Made by a program: the position numbers and the translations under genes
In this document: positions 35,605 through 44,532 of the stretch, piece after piece
Layout: each line of letters starts with the position of its first letter
Numbering within the stretch: position 1 is the first letter of the stretch
Assembly: GCA_017303555.1 (NCBI GenBank)
Contig: JAFLCN010000003.1
Span: 1 to 64,000 of the forward strand
Direction: 5' to 3'
Source of the DNA: Planctomycetota bacterium
GTDB taxonomy: Bacteria; Planctomycetota; Phycisphaerae; Phycisphaerales; UBA1924
DNA: 64,000 bases
Notes under the pieces: generated by a model
Told to the model about the DNA's origin: nothing
What the model saw: the letters and a program-made list of their open reading frames with translations, nothing else
Database searches by the model: none

Positions 35605-37869
35605 CTACTTCGCTATCTCCAGTTTCTTCTCAAGACGCTCCAGCCTCGCCCGCAACTCCTCGTTCTCGCGCGTCAGCCGCGAAACCGCCTCGTCCTTTTC
35701 CCGCCGCAGGTCGCGCAGCGCCTCGACCATCAGCGCCGTCGTCGCCCGTTCACTCACCGATCGCAGCCCGTTGACATCACGCGTCACCCAATCCGGGAAG
35801 ATCCGTTCCACCTCATCCGCCATCAGTCCGATCTGCGGACCGGCCAGGCCCCGCCCGCTGCCGACGATGTCGTCGTTGTAGAAGAATCGATAACCCCGCA
35901 GCGTGAGCAGCTTGTCGAGCGTGCCGGTGAGCGGCGTCACATCATGCTTCGCCCTCGGGTCCGAGATCGCCGCCCACGATCCCCCGCCCGGCTTGAACGC
36001 AAAGCCGTCCGAGCGGAAATGGAACGTCGGGTTCCACCCGCCGCCCGGGTTGGTCCCGATGATGAACGAGTCGTACACATTCGGGTTGGTCGCGTTGTCG
36101 TCGCCGATGACCAGCCGAAGTTCCGAAACGTTCTGCGACAAGCCGCTCGCCACGTTCACGCGGAAGAGCGCCATCAGATCGGTGTTCTCCGCCGTGCCGA
36201 GCCCGTTGCCCACCGTGCCAAAGGCCAGCGCCTGCCCGTTCATGATCTGCACCGTGCCGTTGACGGTCAGCGCCTTCTCCGGCGTCGACGTGTTGATGCC
36301 CACGTTGCCGCTGGGCATGATCGTCAGGCGCGCCAACCCCGCGGTTGAATCGCGGATCAGGAACGACCCCGCGCCTTCTGTGTTCGCCGTGCCCGTCGAG
36401 ACCAGGCTCCACTGCCGCCCGCCCGTTCCGGTGTTGTGCAGGTGCGCCCACGTACCGCCGCCGTCCGAAGTACGAACCATGAACTGATAGAACGACGGCC
36501 CGCCCTCGACGTGCAGGCGCGCGATGGGCGACGTTGTTCCGACGCCCAGGTTCCCGCCGGTATCAAGGGTCATCCGGACCGTCGGCGCGCCGCCATCGAA
36601 GAACATCAGTTTGCCCGCGCCCTCCGTGTTGCCCGGACCGCTGCTGATCAGCGACCAATCGCGTCCGCCCTCGCCGGTGTTGCGGAAGTGCACCCACGTT
36701 CCGGCCGAGGCGTCGGAATCGAACAGCGCCAGGTTGGTCTGATTGCTCGAGCGCACGTGGAAGGGCGAGGCCGGCGCACCCACGCCGATGCCCACCGCTT
36801 CGGGCGCGACGATCCCGTTCGACACGGCTGTCCATGCCGATGTTCCCAGGGGCCGGTTCGTCACCGCGCTCCAATCAACCGAGAGAGCCTTGCTCGCAAC
36901 CGAAGCCGCGTTGGCCATCGGCGCCGGCGCGAGCGGCGTGCGGGGCGTCAGGTGCGTCCACCCGGCGGCGTTGCCGCTCGGCGTCGTCGCGCTCACTTCG
37001 ACCCATAAATTTCCCGGCCGGTTTACAAAGGTGGAAAGCGCCTGCGGCACCTGCACCGTAAAGACGCCCGCGCTCACCGCCACGCCCGAAAGCTCCTGCA
37101 CCGGCCCCAGCGAGTTGCCACCGATCGGCGCATCGAACAACTCAAAACGCAGGTCCGCGCTGCCCGTGTAGTTCACCGATTCGACCGACAATCGGCCCTG
37201 ATAGGTGAACCCGGTGTTCATCCCCTCGGCCCGAAGCGTCAGCGTCCAACTGCTGCTCTCATCGACAAAGTCCGATGGATTCACGCTCGCGGCGTTGAAC
37301 GGACCCGGCATGGTCGCGCCGACATAGACCGACCCCGGCGCCTGAGCCTGCGCCAGTGTTGCCAGTGGATACTGATTCGCAGCGATCGGCACCGCACACC
37401 CGACATAAAACCTGCCCGAAACCACAACCCCCTTGCTCAGCGCGTACACATTGCGGATTTGCGTCCCCGAATTCTGAATCGTGATCGACTGTTCGTGCAG
37501 CAGGCGCGCGCCCGGAAACGTTCCTGTCCCGGTGTCCTGCCAGACAAACACACGAGCCGGGGTGCCGTTGGACACAGCGGTCCGCCATTTGCACGAGATA
37601 CTGGAAAGAACATCGATCCCGCCAACGGCTTCAAACGCGTGGACGCCGACGATCTCCCCAGGAGACGAAACACCCCACCCGTTGGTGTACAGACCATCGT
37701 TCAGGCTGTACGCGCTCGGTGCCGCGCGATCATCAAAGGGAGAAGCGTTCGGGAAGTTCTCCGCAGGTCCGATGACCGGACCGCTGGGAGCACTTGAACC
37801 CGCCGGCGCGCCCGAAACGGCCAGAGCGGAGGCACACGCCGCGACGAAAAGCCAACGCCTCGAATTCAT
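35605..37869 (-). CDS. Exported YQG-module protein with S74 domain (paralogue 3)
   Basis: A 754-residue exported protein. Signal peptide MNSRRWLFVAACASALAVSG. Unlike the others, ~25-215 is an extra beta-sandwich (SISCKWRTAVSNGTPARVFVW...SGRFYVGCAVPIA) before the YQG module (FTYQGRLSVESVNYTGSADL). The middle has three related blocks (GTWVHFRNTGEGGRDWSLISSG, LGVGTTSPIARLHVEG, ARLTIMPSGNVGINTST), resembling fibre stalk repeats. The S74 domain begins at S636/K641 (SDPRAK), with LRGYRFFYN, PQIGLMADEVERIFPDWV, ALMVEALRDLRREKD and a long coiled coil. GGGAG precedes the start. Confidence 0.82.
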   Translation of the reverse strand: MNSRRWLFVAACASALAVSGAPAGSSAPSGPVIGPAENFPNASPFDDRAAPSAYSLNDGLYTNGWGVSSPGEIVGVHAFEAVGGIDVLSSISCKWRTAVSNGTPARVFVWQDTGTGTFPGARLLHEQSITIQNSGTQIRNVYALSKGVVVSGRFYVGCAVPIAANQYPLATLAQAQAPGSVYVGATMPGPFNAASVNPSDFVDESSSWTLTLRAEGMNTGFTYQGRLSVESVNYTGSADLRFELFDAPIGGNSLGPVQELSGVAVSAGVFTVQVPQALSTFVNRPGNLWVEVSATTPSGNAAGWTHLTPRTPLAPAPMANAASVASKALSVDWSAVTNRPLGTSAWTAVSNGIVAPEAVGIGVGAPASPFHVRSSNQTNLALFDSDASAGTWVHFRNTGEGGRDWSLISSGPGNTEGAGKLMFFDGGAPTVRMTLDTGGNLGVGTTSPIARLHVEGGPSFYQFMVRTSDGGGTWAHLHNTGTGGRQWSLVSTGTANTEGAGSFLIRDSTAGLARLTIMPSGNVGINTSTPEKALTVNGTVQIMNGQALAFGTVGNGLGTAENTDLMALFRVNVASGLSQNVSELRLVIGDDNATNPNVYDSFIIGTNPGGGWNPTFHFRSDGFAFKPGGGSWAAISDPRAKHDVTPLTGTLDKLLTLRGYRFFYNDDIVGSGRGLAGPQIGLMADEVERIFPDWVTRDVNGLRSVSERATTALMVEALRDLRREKDEAVSRLTRENEELRARLERLEKKLEIAK

Positions 37870-37989
37870 GGATCGTCTCCCGAATTGGACTTGGAAGCCA
37901 CGCCCAATATACCACGCGCGTGCGGCCGCGATCGATCAAAATCGGCTTGAATCGAGCGTCAAACGGCAGATCCGGGCCGGGAAGACCGT

Positions 37990-38493
37990 TCAATCCCGTT
38001 TCATGTTCACAAACTGCAAGGGCAGGTCAAACGACTTCGGCAGCATCGCCATGATGCTCTGAAGGTCATCGATCTGCTTCCCGCTCAGGCGGATCTCATC
38101 GCCCTGGATCGATGCCTGCACCTTCAGCTTGGTGTCCTTGATCGCCTTGACCATCTCCTTGGCCTTGTCCTGCGGGATGCCGTTGCGGATCTTGCCGTGG
38201 CACTTCACCTTGCCTCCGAGGGCCGCTTCCACCTCGCCCCACTCGAACGACCGGGGCAGGATGCCCCGTTTCTGGCAAGCGGATTCGAACATCTCGCGCA
38301 GCCCCTTCATTTTGCCCTCGTCGTCGGCGACGAGCTTGATGCCTTGCTCCTTCTTCTCGCCTTCCTTCACGAGCTCGATCTCGGTGTGCGAGCCCCGGAA
38401 ATCAAAGCGGGCCATCACCGCTTTCTTGGCGTTGTTGATCGCGTTGTCGAGCTCGGGGAAGTTGAGTTTGGAAACAATGTCAAGCGACGGCAT
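37990..38493 (-). CDS. yajQ: YajQ-family nucleotide-binding protein
   Basis: The 167-residue cytoplasmic protein belongs to the UPF0234/YajQ family of tandem ferredoxin-like folds. Members bind nucleotides or cyclic di-GMP and tRNA/rRNA. Motifs: MPSLDIVSKLNFPELDNAINNAKK, RFDFRGSHTEIEL, KIRNGIPQDKAKEMVKAIKDTKLKVQASIQGDEIRLSGK (in parts), DDLQSIMAML and the C-terminal LPLQFVNMKRD. Full length, nothing missing. AAAGGGG lies six bases before ATG 38493, unusual among the cytoplasmic genes here. It interrupts the array of exported paralogues. Confidence 0.95.
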   Translation of the reverse strand: MPSLDIVSKLNFPELDNAINNAKKAVMARFDFRGSHTEIELVKEGEKKEQGIKLVADDEGKMKGLREMFESACQKRGILPRSFEWGEVEAALGGKVKCHGKIRNGIPQDKAKEMVKAIKDTKLKVQASIQGDEIRLSGKQIDDLQSIMAMLPKSFDLPLQFVNMKRD

Positions 38494-38557
38494 AAGGCCC
38501 CTTTCAAGAGCCCCGATGATATGAACACCGCGGGTGCATCGCGGGCGGCCGTTCGCC

Positions 38558-39958
38558 TCAGCGAATGACCCGGAACGAGAATCCGGTCAGCGGCGGGTCC
38601 ACTGCCACCGTGCCGTGGTTGCGGATCACAAAGCGAATCTGCGTCGCGTTCAAGACCCGCGCGTACGAGATCGCGACATCCGCCGGCAGGTCCGAGGTCG
38701 GGTTGACCACCACGACATCGGTCGCCAGGAACGAGCCGGGCGCAAAGTTGATCGTTGACGCGCCTTCGGCGCCCGCGGCCAGAGAACTGAAGTTAACCGA
38801 GACCGTTGTTCCGCCCATCACAAGCTGTGTAACAGCGGTCGTCTGCACCGTGTCATCGGGGAACTTCACGCCTCCGGTCAGCGACTCGATGGTGCCGTTG
38901 ACGGTGAGTTTCGATGAGCCGCTGTTCGTTCCGATCAACACATTGCCGGTGTTGGTGTTGTTGATCCCGTTCGAGGGTGTCGCGGCCCACGGGCTGAAGG
39001 CGTTCTCAACGTTGGAAGGAACGCCGGTGATGCCGCCCCAGCCGATCGACCCCGCGGTCGATGCAAACTCGGCATCCTCCGCAAAGATGGCGTAGGTTGC
39101 CAGCGGCACAGCGCTGATGGGCTCGCGGGGCGAGAGCTTGGTGAATGCTCCCTCGCCCGGCCCGCGCACCGAGATCTCGGCGAAGAGCGCGTTGCCGGCC
39201 GTCAGCACGCTCTGCTGCGGCGCAAATCGCGTCGTGAAGACCCCGTTCTCGACGGCCACACCGAACGAGGTCACGCTGCCGACCTTGTCGATGGCGGAGA
39301 CGCTCGTCGGGTTGCGCCACAGATCGAGCTGCACGTCGTAGGTCCCCGAGAGCGGGACATTGGCACTCTTGAGAACGCCCTGATAGACGAACTCGCTGTG
39401 CGCGGGCGTGATGACCGGCGACGAGTTGAGGACCAGCGACCATCCGTCCGAGAGCGAGCCGGCCTGGCCCGTCAGATTGTCCTGAATGAAGAGCGACCAG
39501 TTGCCGATGCCGTCGTCGCCGATCAGAGATTCAAAGGATGATGCGTACGGCAGACCGGGCGCGGGCGACTGCATCGCCTGAGGCGAGGGCAACACCGTTG
39601 GGCGGTACGCGACTTTCTGGAACGGATCGGCCGTGATCGGGCGCCCGGCATCCGAGAAGAGAAAGGCCTGAAGATTGGTGAGCGAGCCGCCGGCGGTCCC
39701 CGCCATCAACTGGATCTTCTTTCCCGCGGGAGACACGAGCAGGATCGAGACATCGCCCAAGCGCGGGTGCGTGACACCATTCAGGACCACGCTCACGTTC
39801 TGGATGATGACCGACCCGGGCACGTTGACCACGCTCGGATAGACCGACGCCTTGTTGTTGTCGATGATCGTGATCGGCGTGTTGTTTGTAAACGTCGTCG
39901 CTCGCGCGATCGTGACCAAAGCCAACGCACCCGCAACGCAGAGAATCCGGAATCGCAT
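38558..39958 (-). CDS. Exported protein: proprotein-convertase-like P domain plus YQG module, no S74
   Basis: A 466-residue exported protein. Signal peptide MRFRILCVAGALALVTIARA. Residues ~22-170 resemble a P/Homo B domain: IQNVSVVLNGVTHPRLGDVSILLVSPAGKKIQLM (in parts), then GDDGIGNWSLFIQDNLTGQAGSLSDGWSLVL. The YQG module follows (FVYQGVLKSANVPLSGTYDVQLDLW...GVAVENGVFTTRFA), then a stalk-like SSKLTVNGTIESLTGGVKFPDDTVQTTA. It ends in a beta-rich domain (IRFVIRNHGTVAVDPPLTGF) instead of S74. GGAGGTGG lies before ATG 39958. Related to its neighbours by the YQG module only. Confidence 0.8.
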   Translation of the reverse strand: MRFRILCVAGALALVTIARATTFTNNTPITIIDNNKASVYPSVVNVPGSVIIQNVSVVLNGVTHPRLGDVSILLVSPAGKKIQLMAGTAGGSLTNLQAFLFSDAGRPITADPFQKVAYRPTVLPSPQAMQSPAPGLPYASSFESLIGDDGIGNWSLFIQDNLTGQAGSLSDGWSLVLNSSPVITPAHSEFVYQGVLKSANVPLSGTYDVQLDLWRNPTSVSAIDKVGSVTSFGVAVENGVFTTRFAPQQSVLTAGNALFAEISVRGPGEGAFTKLSPREPISAVPLATYAIFAEDAEFASTAGSIGWGGITGVPSNVENAFSPWAATPSNGINNTNTGNVLIGTNSGSSKLTVNGTIESLTGGVKFPDDTVQTTAVTQLVMGGTTVSVNFSSLAAGAEGASTINFAPGSFLATDVVVVNPTSDLPADVAISYARVLNATQIRFVIRNHGTVAVDPPLTGFSFRVIR

Positions 39959-40113
39959 ACCACCTCCAGAGAACATCAATGTCGCCGAGGACGGCGCCGC
40001 GTGCAAGCCCGAATCGGCAAAAAAGCGGGAAGCCGGTGTGCGGGACCGGCTTTGCCGCCTGATTGTGCCGGTAACGGGCAGGGACGCACCGTCTCGCCGA
40101 ACGCGGGTTCCGG

Positions 40114-42246
40114 TCAGCGCTGACGCAGGTGGGCCTCGATCGCTTCGAGTCGCGCCCGCAGAGACTCGATCTCTTTCTTCTGCGCCTCGATCTGCGCATC
40201 CTTCTCGGTTCGCAGATCGCGGAGCGCCTCGACCATCAGCGCGGTCGTCGCGCGCTCGGTCACCATCAACTTGCCTTCGCTGTCGGTGTTCACCCAGTCG
40301 GGGAAAACACTCTGAACTTCCTGCGCCATGAGTCCGAGCTGTGTTCCTTTGAGCGCGTGCTTCTTCGTGATCGCTTCTTCGGTGTAGCGGAACGAATAGC
40401 CGTGAAGCGAAAGAAGGCGGTCGAGCGTTCCGGTCAGGGGCTCGATGTCCCGTTTCAGCGTGCGATCGGAATAGTTCGCGAACGAGCCGCCTCCGGGCTT
40501 GGCGACCGTTCCGCCCTGCGGGTTCAGCACGAGCGTGCCGTACTCAAACCCGGCGCGGCTGATCCCCTGAATCTGGCATTCACCGCCCGCCCGCCCGGTC
40601 GTGCGCAGGCTGAGCACGGTCCCGCCGCCCGAAGCCCCGTTGTTCGCTCCGATCGCAATCTCCGACGGACCGTCGGCGTTGACGTTGAAAAGCGCGGAGC
40701 TCGAAGGATACTGATCGCCGATCGCCACGTTCCCGGTCGGCGAGATCACCAGGCGATTCACGCCCGCCGACAGATCGCGGATGCCCAGTGCGCCGGGCCA
40801 CATCTGTCCGAACGAGCCGCCGTTGGCGATCGCGAAATTCCGCGTCGGTCCGAGCATGTTGAACCACGTGCCCCAATTGTTCGAGCCGCGCGTGGTGATC
40901 GTCGCCTGCGCGATGTCGTTGGTCACTTCAAGGCCGGCGTTCGGAGTCGTCCCGACGCCCGGACCGATGCCCACCCGCCCGCCCGGCGCGGGCTTGATGT
41001 TGATGTCGCCGGTGCCGTACTGATTCGCGAGTGTCAGCACCGCCGTCTGGCTGCTGTCGTAGCCGAGATAGGCACTGCGAACGCTCTGTGCCGCCGGTGC
41101 GGCACTGATCCGCAGGAGCGCGGTGCCTCCCCCGGTGAAACCCGCGAGGATGCCGTTCCCGGCCAGGTTGAAGCGGGCGTCGGATTCGTTGGTCGCGATG
41201 CGCACGTTGCCCCACAGGCTTGAATCACCGACAACATCGAGCGCGAACTGCGGATCCCTTCCGATGCCGAGGCGGTTGGCGATGATCGCGTCGCCGTTCA
41301 CGTGCAGCATCGCCTGCGGGTTGGTGCCGAGCCCGAGCGGCGCATCGCTTCGGAGCTGCATCGACGATTGCTTCAACGAGAGATAGAACGCCAGGTCACG
41401 ATCGGCGACCGGAGCCCCATCAACGAAGAGGGTGCCGCCCGGGTAGATGTTCGGCGCGACGTGAATCGCCAGGTTAGGCGAGGCGGTTACGCGGAAGGTG
41501 TACACGCGTCCGGGGAGCAGTTGCGCCGGCGCGAGCCACTGGAAGCCGTGGTAGTCCACATCCGAAACCGAGAAGTCCAGCGCCATCGCCCCGGTCGTCG
41601 CGATGACGTTCTGGCCATCATCGAGGATTTCAAAGGTTGCGCTCGCGCTGGTGGATCCTCCGATCCGAAGCAGCCCGAGGTACCCGCCGCTGCCGGCGAT
41701 TCCGTTCCCGAGCCAGCAGGTGCTGGGCACCGAGAAGGTCTGGTGGACCGCTGATCCGGCATACTGGAACGCGCCGCCCCCGGAGTGGTTGAGACTCAGG
41801 TCGGCGCCTGTTGAACCGATGGCAGAAAGCGGACCGACCGCCAGCGCGCTGGGCACGCTCGTCAATTGCTGCCGGGGCGAGAGCGCGACATAGGTCCCCG
41901 CGCCCGCGGGCGAAACCTCAACCTGCAGGAAGCGCGGCCCGCTGCCGAAGAACCCCGGGCTTCCGACCGAAGCCGCCACGCCGAAATCGAGCATCGCGCT
42001 GAAGATCCCGCCGCTGACACTGACGCCGGGCGCGCTGAACACGCTGCTGACCGCCGAGCCGCCCGTGGCGGCATCAAAGAGCGTGAAACGCATATCGAAC
42101 AGGCCGCTCTTGGGCGCTCCGCTCTCGCGAAGCTGACCCTGATAGCTGAAGGCGGTGGGGGCCTGGGCCGGGGCGCTCGAAGCGCCGGCGACCAGCCCGA
42201 TCAAACCAGCGAGAACGGAAGACCCGACGCTGCACCGTGTGAACAT
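40114..42246 (-). CDS. Exported YQG-module protein with S74 domain (paralogue 4)
   Basis: A 710-residue exported protein. Signal peptide MFTRCSVGSSVLAGLIGLVAG; YQG module (FSYQGQLRESGAPKSGLFDMRFTLFD, GVSVSGGIFSAMLDFG, FVxLSPRQ-type end). A carbohydrate-binding-like beta block is at ~150-280, then repeated stalk units (AMLHVNGDAIIANRLGIG, GVGTTPNAGLEVTND, NRLVISPTGNVAIGD). The S74 domain starts at S593/K598 (SDRTLK), with LHGYSFRYTEEA, TQLGLMAQEVQSVFPDWV and ALMVEALRDLRTEKDAQIE, ending in a coiled coil. AAAGGAG precedes ATG 42246. Confidence 0.82.
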   Translation of the reverse strand: MFTRCSVGSSVLAGLIGLVAGASSAPAQAPTAFSYQGQLRESGAPKSGLFDMRFTLFDAATGGSAVSSVFSAPGVSVSGGIFSAMLDFGVAASVGSPGFFGSGPRFLQVEVSPAGAGTYVALSPRQQLTSVPSALAVGPLSAIGSTGADLSLNHSGGGAFQYAGSAVHQTFSVPSTCWLGNGIAGSGGYLGLLRIGGSTSASATFEILDDGQNVIATTGAMALDFSVSDVDYHGFQWLAPAQLLPGRVYTFRVTASPNLAIHVAPNIYPGGTLFVDGAPVADRDLAFYLSLKQSSMQLRSDAPLGLGTNPQAMLHVNGDAIIANRLGIGRDPQFALDVVGDSSLWGNVRIATNESDARFNLAGNGILAGFTGGGTALLRISAAPAAQSVRSAYLGYDSSQTAVLTLANQYGTGDINIKPAPGGRVGIGPGVGTTPNAGLEVTNDIAQATITTRGSNNWGTWFNMLGPTRNFAIANGGSFGQMWPGALGIRDLSAGVNRLVISPTGNVAIGDQYPSSSALFNVNADGPSEIAIGANNGASGGGTVLSLRTTGRAGGECQIQGISRAGFEYGTLVLNPQGGTVAKPGGGSFANYSDRTLKRDIEPLTGTLDRLLSLHGYSFRYTEEAITKKHALKGTQLGLMAQEVQSVFPDWVNTDSEGKLMVTERATTALMVEALRDLRTEKDAQIEAQKKEIESLRARLEAIEAHLRQR

Positions 42247-42495
42247 GGCGGTCTCCTTTATCTGCCCTTCGCGATTTGCCCGTTGCGATTCACCCGCGAG
42301 CGGGCCGATCGGCTAGCTGCGAGAACGCGGGCGACCGGCCCTCACGGGCGCGAAGAGAAACTGCGAGACGGGCCACGCGAACGCGGCAAGCCGAATAGGG
42401 CAAAATCCCTCGGGATTGTGCTTGCGATTGAGATGAGCAAGCGTTAATCTACACCTGAACGCCGGGTCTCGTGAGGGAGTCCCCTGCGTCAGCGT

Positions 42496-43035
42496 TTAGC
42501 GCTGGGGACCAGAGCCGAAGCCGCCCGTCGAAACCGACGGGGGGCGAGGGCCGACGGTCCTTTGCATTCGGCGATCATCGCTCTGTTGCAGGATGCGAGC
42601 GACGCGGAGGTTGGGCGATTCGCCAAAGACGCGGATCATCCACGGACGCGGATCCTCGACGTTGATCCATTGCGATGTGGCGAGGTCGCTGCCCGTTTCG
42701 CGGACGGCAACGGTCGCGACGGTGGCGGTCGATGGGCCGCCCGGAGCGCCGGGTGTTCGCGCGGGGAGATCAACATGCCAGCTCCCTCCCGCGGCGATCG
42801 TGCCCGCGATCGCGTCGTCCTGCTTGACCGACGCCTGCGGATCGGAAGGCAATGCGTCTCCGGCCCAGACCAGCGCCGCAACGGAAACGTTCGAGTCGTT
42901 GTTGATGATGAGCTGGTTCGGGCTTGCTCCCCCGGAGGAGCAGCCGACGAGCGCGCTCACGCCGAGCGAAGCGGAGATCGCACCGCAGAAACGCAGAGGA
43001 CGCGGAAGGAACTGCTTGAAGGTTGCCCGGGTCAT
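42496..43035 (-). CDS. Exported lipoprotein, trio member 1
   Basis: A 179-residue lipoprotein with signal and lipobox (FCGAISASLGVSALVGC). The mature domain has LIINNDSNVSVAALVWAGDA, AGTIAAGGSWHVDLPAR, TVAVRETGSDLATSQWINVEDPRPWMIRVF: a small beta-sandwich sharing layout with the two upstream lipoproteins. The last ~30 residues are low complexity. GGAG lies eight bases before ATG 43035. It starts 11 bases after the stop of the next upstream lipoprotein, so they are co-transcribed. Confidence 0.7.
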   Translation of the reverse strand: MTRATFKQFLPRPLRFCGAISASLGVSALVGCSSGGASPNQLIINNDSNVSVAALVWAGDALPSDPQASVKQDDAIAGTIAAGGSWHVDLPARTPGAPGGPSTATVATVAVRETGSDLATSQWINVEDPRPWMIRVFGESPNLRVARILQQSDDRRMQRTVGPRPPSVSTGGFGSGPQR

Positions 43036-43046
43036 GCGCGACTCCA

Positions 43047-43523
43047 TCAGTGCATGAGGATCTCTTCGCCGTCGCGGGAGTTCCAACTGAGGCGGACCGT
43101 TCCCGAGTCGTCGGTGAAAGCGTAAATGTTGAACCCCTCGACGGGTTCGCGGACGACCCATTCGCCGCTCTGGTACTTGAAGTTCTGGTCGCTGGCGCGG
43201 ATGGTGAGAACGACGAAGCGGCCGGGGACCCCGACAATGCGCGAGTCGGTGCGGCCGGGCGGGATCGTGAAGGCTTCGCCGACGGGCGCGCGGGTTTCGC
43301 CGGGCGCGCCGGCCTCGAAAGGCTGGACGGTGAGGGTCGATCGGCTGTCGTTGCGGAGGAAGAACGAGCCCTTGGCGGATGCGGCCGGGCGCTGCGTGGG
43401 CGGTTCGGAAGAGCAGGAGGAGAGCGGGAAGAGCAGCAGAGCGCAGGAGCAGCAGAACGGCAGCGAAAGCCGCCGGCGCGGCGTTGTCGCCTTTGTTTGC
43501 GCGAACGCGTCGGTTTTTCGCAT
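43047..43523 (-). CDS. Exported lipoprotein, trio member 2
   Basis: A 158-residue lipoprotein: basic N-terminus, LPFCCSCALLLFPLSSC lipobox, then FFLRNDSRSTLTVQPFEAGA, AFTIPPGRTDSRIVGVPGRFVVLTI, EGFNIYAFTDDSGTVRLSW. The N-D/E-S...P-P-G...R-x-I...G-F-N pattern recurs in trio member 3. GGAAG precedes ATG 43523. The 27-base dispersed repeat lies 20 bases upstream. Function unknown. Confidence 0.7.
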   Translation of the reverse strand: MRKTDAFAQTKATTPRRRLSLPFCCSCALLLFPLSSCSSEPPTQRPAASAKGSFFLRNDSRSTLTVQPFEAGAPGETRAPVGEAFTIPPGRTDSRIVGVPGRFVVLTIRASDQNFKYQSGEWVVREPVEGFNIYAFTDDSGTVRLSWNSRDGEEILMH

Positions 43524-43542
43524 AAGGGCCGCTTCCTTTCAA

Positions 43543-43569
43543 TCTGCTGTTCTGCGAATCTGCCGCTCT
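43543..43569. repeat. 27-base dispersed repeat (copy 2)
   Basis: The reverse complement matches 5191-5217 with one mismatch. Both copies are in leaders of minus-strand genes but in opposite orientations relative to those genes. Confidence 0.75.
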
Positions 43570-43578
43570 GATTCTCTT

Positions 43579-44097
43579 TTAGTTCCCGTTCACTTCTGTG
43601 TTGGTGCCGTAGTAGTAGAGGTGGGCGTACCCGTCCGAGCCGTTGCGGGCCTGGAGGTTGAAGCCGCCGCCCTGGTTGGTGGCGATCCAGGTTCCGTAGA
43701 AACCCTCGGTTCCATCGACGGAGGTGACGGTGACGGCGACGTAGCGCGCGCCCTCGATGGCTTCGTCCTGCGTCTGACGCGAGAGCCGGATGTAGCGGGT
43801 CGCGCTCTGGCCCGGGGAGACGACAAAGTAATCGGGAAGCGGGAAGAGCAGTTCGCCGGCCTGATTGGAGACGTAGGGCGAGACCTTGAGGTACGCCCCG
43901 CTCTCGTTCACGATGGCGACTTCAGCGCCGGCTTCGCCCCAGCCGCTCGCATCGTTGCCGATGCCGTCGCCGTACTGGCCGATTCCGTCCCCCGAGCCTG
44001 AATCGCCAGAGCCGGTGGCGCACCCCGAAAGACAGAGCAGGCCGATCGTGGCGGCGGTCCCGATGCTGAGCATTCCCCGGTTCGATGCATGAATCAT
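43579..44097 (-). CDS. Exported lipoprotein, trio member 3
   Basis: A 172-residue lipoprotein. Signal and lipobox IGTAATIGLLCLSGC, a Gly/Asp/Ser linker, then VAIVNESGAYLKVSPYVSNQ, YFVVSPGQSATRYIRLSR, ARYVAVTVTSVDG, GGFNLQARNGSDGYAHLYYYG. It shares the domain outline of members 1 and 2, consistent with tandem duplication. AAAGGG precedes ATG 44097. Function unknown. Confidence 0.7.
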   Translation of the reverse strand: MIHASNRGMLSIGTAATIGLLCLSGCATGSGDSGSGDGIGQYGDGIGNDASGWGEAGAEVAIVNESGAYLKVSPYVSNQAGELLFPLPDYFVVSPGQSATRYIRLSRQTQDEAIEGARYVAVTVTSVDGTEGFYGTWIATNQGGGFNLQARNGSDGYAHLYYYGTNTEVNGN

Positions 44098-44122
44098 GTG
44101 TTGCCCTTTCAAAGACGTTGTA

Positions 44123-44341
44123 TCAGTTTTTCGGCGGCGGCGTGGGTATCTCGAGTTCCTCAACGATGGTGCGTCGGACGATCACTTTACCGTGCTCGGT
44201 TTCGCGCACCTGCTCGGTGGTTTCCTGCCGCAGGATCTGCTTCTGCGGGTCCTGCCCGACCGGCTCTTGCACACCTTTCCAGATGTGGCCGAAGAACTCC
44301 CCGAGCGAGCGGGAGAGTGATTTCTTGTCCTGCGGATCCAT
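44123..44341 (-). CDS. Small acidic/basic hypothetical protein
   Basis: A 72-residue protein, MDPQDKKSLSRSLGEFFGHIW then QEPVGQDPQKQILRQETTEQ and VIVRRTIVEELEIPTPPPKN. It is soluble, helical then extended, with a Pro-rich tail. An upstream ATG at 44401 would add 20 residues with a Cys that could mimic a lipobox, but no basic signal start is present. No Shine-Dalgarno. It lies 25 bp upstream of the lipoprotein trio in the same direction. Confidence 0.55.
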   Translation of the reverse strand: MDPQDKKSLSRSLGEFFGHIWKGVQEPVGQDPQKQILRQETTEQVRETEHGKVIVRRTIVEELEIPTPPPKN

Positions 44342-44497
44342 GGCTGATTGTTGCCCGCAGGCCGGAACGAAAAGGGGCGTGATGACCTCATCGATCAACA
44401 CGCCCAGCGCGAAGAAAACAGCACGAAAAAGCGCCCACCCTCACACGCCGGACTTGGCCGCGGAAAGCCCCGCGACACCAGACAGACGTCGCGAGGC

Positions 44498-44523
44498 GTG
44501 TGCACCCTGTGAGGGGTGCACAC
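44498..44523 (-). terminator. Hairpin terminator of the PRC-barrel gene
   Basis: A 10-bp perfect stem GTGTGCACCC/GGGTGCACAC with a six-base loop lies 9 bases after the stop of the minus-strand PRC-barrel gene. No T-run follows. Confidence 0.65.
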
Positions 44524-44532
44524 TTTGGGGGT

